Assembly (NCBI GenBank): GCA_030636125.1
Contig: DAOVXM010000116.1
Span: 1 to 7,537, forward strand
Length of the DNA: 7,537 bases
Origin: Chloroflexota bacterium
GTDB lineage: Bacteria > Chloroflexota > Anaerolineae > Anaerolineales > UBA4823
Direction: 5' to 3'
Shown: positions 6,056-7,537 of the stretch, one piece after another
Position numbering within the stretch: position 1 is the first letter of the stretch
How the letters are laid out: every line of letters begins with the position of its first letter
Notes under the pieces: generated by a model
Databases searched by the model: none
What the model saw: only the letters and a program-made list of their open reading frames with translations
What the model was told of the DNA's origin: nothing
Position numbers and translations under genes: made by a program

Positions 6056-7105
6056 TCATACCAAATCTTGATATTTTTCAGCAAAAATTGCCGGTGTACC
6101 TCCCGTATGCCAAAACAATATAGTCTGTTCGTCGTAAAAAAAGCCGCTCCGTATCAGATCAATTAAACCAGCAGCTGCTCTACCTGTATAAACCGGATCT
6201 AGTAATAGCCCCTCATAAGTCGCAAATAAGCGCACTGCTTCCTTTTCTGGCTCTCCCATTACCCCATACCCATCGCCCAAATAATCAGCATTAACAATAA
6301 TATCTTCACTAGAATAAGTCATTTTTTCACCAAGAAAGTCAGCCGTTTCTGTCGCTAATCCGGCAACTCTTTCTTGAAGGATAGATGCTTTTTCATCGAC
6401 ACTGATACCTAATATCTGACCATCATAGCCAAATATACCCGCTCCCAGCACCAGACCGGCTTGGGTGCCTCCAGATGACGATGGAAAAACAATCCAATCC
6501 GGTGCAGGTAGATTGAAAGAGGATTGTTGACACTGTTCTAACATCTCCTTTATAGCGTTCACATAAGCAGCTGCTCCAATGGCGTTTGAACCGCCATAAG
6601 GAATCAGGTATGGCCTGCGACCTTCATCCCAGGCTTTTTGAAAAGTCTTCTGTAAAACAAATTCGCGTTCTTGACTGGATGCCGGGACCAACTCTGCACC
6701 AAGTAGCATATCCAGGAGCAAATTACCAGTGGGAGGTTTTGCCGAATTTACTAGGTCCTCAGGATGATGGTCTTCCATAACGGTTGGCCTGGGAATCTTG
6801 GTTGTTGCACTTGAAGATGTCAGAATTAATATACAATCAAATCCACAGCGAGCTGCTGCAGCCGCAGTCTGCCGGCAATGGTTGGATTGGAGTGCACCTG
6901 CAGTGATTAACGTTCGGGCACCATTAGCTTTCGCCTCAGCTACTAAATATTCCAACTTGCGTGTCTTATTTCCTCCCATTGCCAATCCAGTCTGATCATC
7001 GCGTTTGACAAGCAAACGCGGTCCACCAAGTGCTTCCGACAAGCGTGGGAGTACTTCAATCGGTGTAGGAAGATGGGCAAAACGAAGACGGGGTATGTTA
7101 TTCAA
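6056..7105 (-). CDS. dcyD: PLP-dependent D-cysteine desulfhydrase family enzyme
   Basis: Cytoplasmic fold-type II PLP enzyme of the ACC deaminase/D-cysteine desulfhydrase family, expected to split D-cysteine into pyruvate, sulfide and ammonia. From the TTG at 7105 it has 349 residues. Lys47 in MGGNKTRK is the PLP lysine. SNHCRQ (74-79) supplies the active-site serine. SSGGTQAG (210-217) is the phosphate loop. Tyr280 and Tyr306 match family active-site tyrosines. Thr307 (DPVYTG) and Thr334 (HTGG) stand where true ACC deaminases have Glu and Leu, so ACC deaminase is unlikely. L-cysteate sulfo-lyase or another D-amino acid lyase remains possible. Against remembered E. coli DcyD there is an insertion of about a dozen residues at 97-125 (KIPRPTVMEDHHPEDL). 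The start is TTG because GGAGG lies six bases upstream and translation then begins NNIPRLRF like relatives; an earlier in-frame TTG at 7132 has no ribosome site. A FemAB-like gene precedes it by 37 bases, suggesting one transcript. Confidence 0.88.
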   Translation of the reverse strand: MNNIPRLRFAHLPTPIEVLPRLSEALGGPRLLVKRDDQTGLAMGGNKTRKLEYLVAEAKANGARTLITAGALQSNHCRQTAAAAARCGFDCILILTSSSATTKIPRPTVMEDHHPEDLVNSAKPPTGNLLLDMLLGAELVPASSQEREFVLQKTFQKAWDEGRRPYLIPYGGSNAIGAAAYVNAIKEMLEQCQQSSFNLPAPDWIVFPSSSGGTQAGLVLGAGIFGYDGQILGISVDEKASILQERVAGLATETADFLGEKMTYSSEDIIVNADYLGDGYGVMGEPEKEAVRLFATYEGLLLDPVYTGRAAAGLIDLIRSGFFYDEQTILFWHTGGTPAIFAEKYQDLV

Positions 7106-7116
7106 AGTGATCCTCC
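7103..7116 (-). promoter_or_regulatory. Strong ribosome site fixing a TTG start for the desulfhydrase
   Basis: GGAGG (7116-7112, minus strand), six bases, then TTG (7105-7103). The spacing is ideal. The nine codons upstream that a longest-frame reading would add include the ribosome site itself as Trp-Arg, and they begin at another TTG (7132) with no such site. Confidence 0.75.
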
Positions 7117-7142
7117 AGGATTTATCAATCAAATCTTTTAAC

Positions 7143-7537
7143 TTATTTTGTAATTGACTTTTTTACGCGTGCCCTACCACGACCGCGCATCAGATCTAAA
7201 ACACGAGGTAAAAGTCTGGTGTACAGTTGGTATATTGTTGGGCGAATTGGCAAATCCCATGCACCAATATGTCTAATTATATTCCCACCTAAACCCTCTT
7301 TAAAGCGATATACTCCCCACATAGGATCACGCTCCTCAAATCTATCGGGAGCCCCCCATAGATCATATACTGTGCATCCCGCTGCCTTTGCACGGAGCAT
7401 TGCCTCCCACTGAAGCAAGTAATTAGGCATTTTCTTCCGCTGGATCTGGTTAGACATACCATATAAATACCAGGCTTTCTTAGTAAATAATACGTTGATC
7501 AAACCAGCCACGGGCTCTCCTTCTACCTCAGCGATCA
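7143..7537 (-). CDS. FemAB-family peptidoglycan aminoacyltransferase, C-terminal part only
   Basis: This is the end of a FemA/FemB/FemX-like protein. The family transfers an amino acid from aminoacyl-tRNA to the lipid II stem peptide at the cytoplasmic membrane, building peptidoglycan cross-bridges. The reading frame is open to the right edge: 130 codons are visible and no start is in view, so the roughly 200 N-terminal residues expected for the family lie outside. The visible part matches the second GNAT-like half: EVEGEPVAGLINV, then AWYLYGMSN, PNYLLQWEAM, AKAAGCTVYDLWGAPD, and the terminal RFKEGLGGN signature with HIGAWDLPI. It ends in a helix and a basic tail (RGRGRARVKKS). The stop TAA is 37 bases before the desulfhydrase start on the same strand. 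Which amino acid it uses cannot be inferred. Other GNAT-type acyltransferases are less likely given the RFKEGLGG signature. Confidence 0.85.
   Translation of the reverse strand, partial: IAEVEGEPVAGLINVLFTKKAWYLYGMSNQIQRKKMPNYLLQWEAMLRAKAAGCTVYDLWGAPDRFEERDPMWGVYRFKEGLGGNIIRHIGAWDLPIRPTIYQLYTRLLPRVLDLMRGRGRARVKKSITK

Noticed and set aside
5973..6071. Small plus-strand frame of 32 codons beginning at an ATG right after the cyclase stop
   Set aside because: It has no ribosome site of its own and overlaps the 3' end of the convergent desulfhydrase gene. The composition looks like non-coding A/T-rich spacer. Termination-reinitiation coupling cannot be excluded but nothing supports it.
6056..7105. 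ACC deaminase as the identity of the PLP enzyme
   Set aside because: The positions that distinguish ACC deaminase (Glu in DPVYEG, Leu in HLGG) are Thr307 and Thr334 here, as in D-cysteine desulfhydrases.

Overview
The window looks like chromosomal DNA of a free-living bacterium, most likely a member of the Chloroflexota (Anaerolineae-like). That placement is an inference, not a measurement. It rests on the NuoH loop wording (FDLIEAESEIVAGFH), on a long membrane transglutaminase with a DUF4129-like tail, and on a GAF-PAS-cyclase and a FemAB-type enzyme in one neighbourhood. No transposase, phage gene, tRNA, rRNA or CRISPR array was found.

Layout, left to right. Positions 1-1326 hold two complex I genes on the minus strand: nuoA (970-1326), then nuoH (1-869, running off the left edge), with a hairpin between them (918-950). 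Positions 1327-1701 are a divergent intergenic region with a candidate nuoA promoter, two small dyads and a perfect palindrome with 25-bp arms. On the plus strand, 1702-4068 encodes a 788-residue membrane-anchored extracytoplasmic transglutaminase-like protein. After a spacer with a hairpin, 4263-5972 encodes a soluble GAF-PAS class III adenylate cyclase. Converging on it from the minus strand are a D-cysteine desulfhydrase-family PLP enzyme (6056-7105, probable TTG start) and, upstream of that, the C-terminal part of a FemAB-family aminoacyltransferase (7143-7537, running off the right edge).

The genes form at least three transcription units. The nuo pair serves respiratory proton pumping. 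The transglutaminase and the cyclase point the same way but are separated by a hairpin and probably have separate promoters. The FemAB-like gene and the desulfhydrase are 37 nt apart, and the second has a strong ribosome site, so they probably share a transcript. I see no clear new multi-gene system. The best leads are the 52-nt palindrome in a divergent promoter region, the direct nuoA-nuoH junction without nuoBCD, and the start-codon revision of the desulfhydrase.
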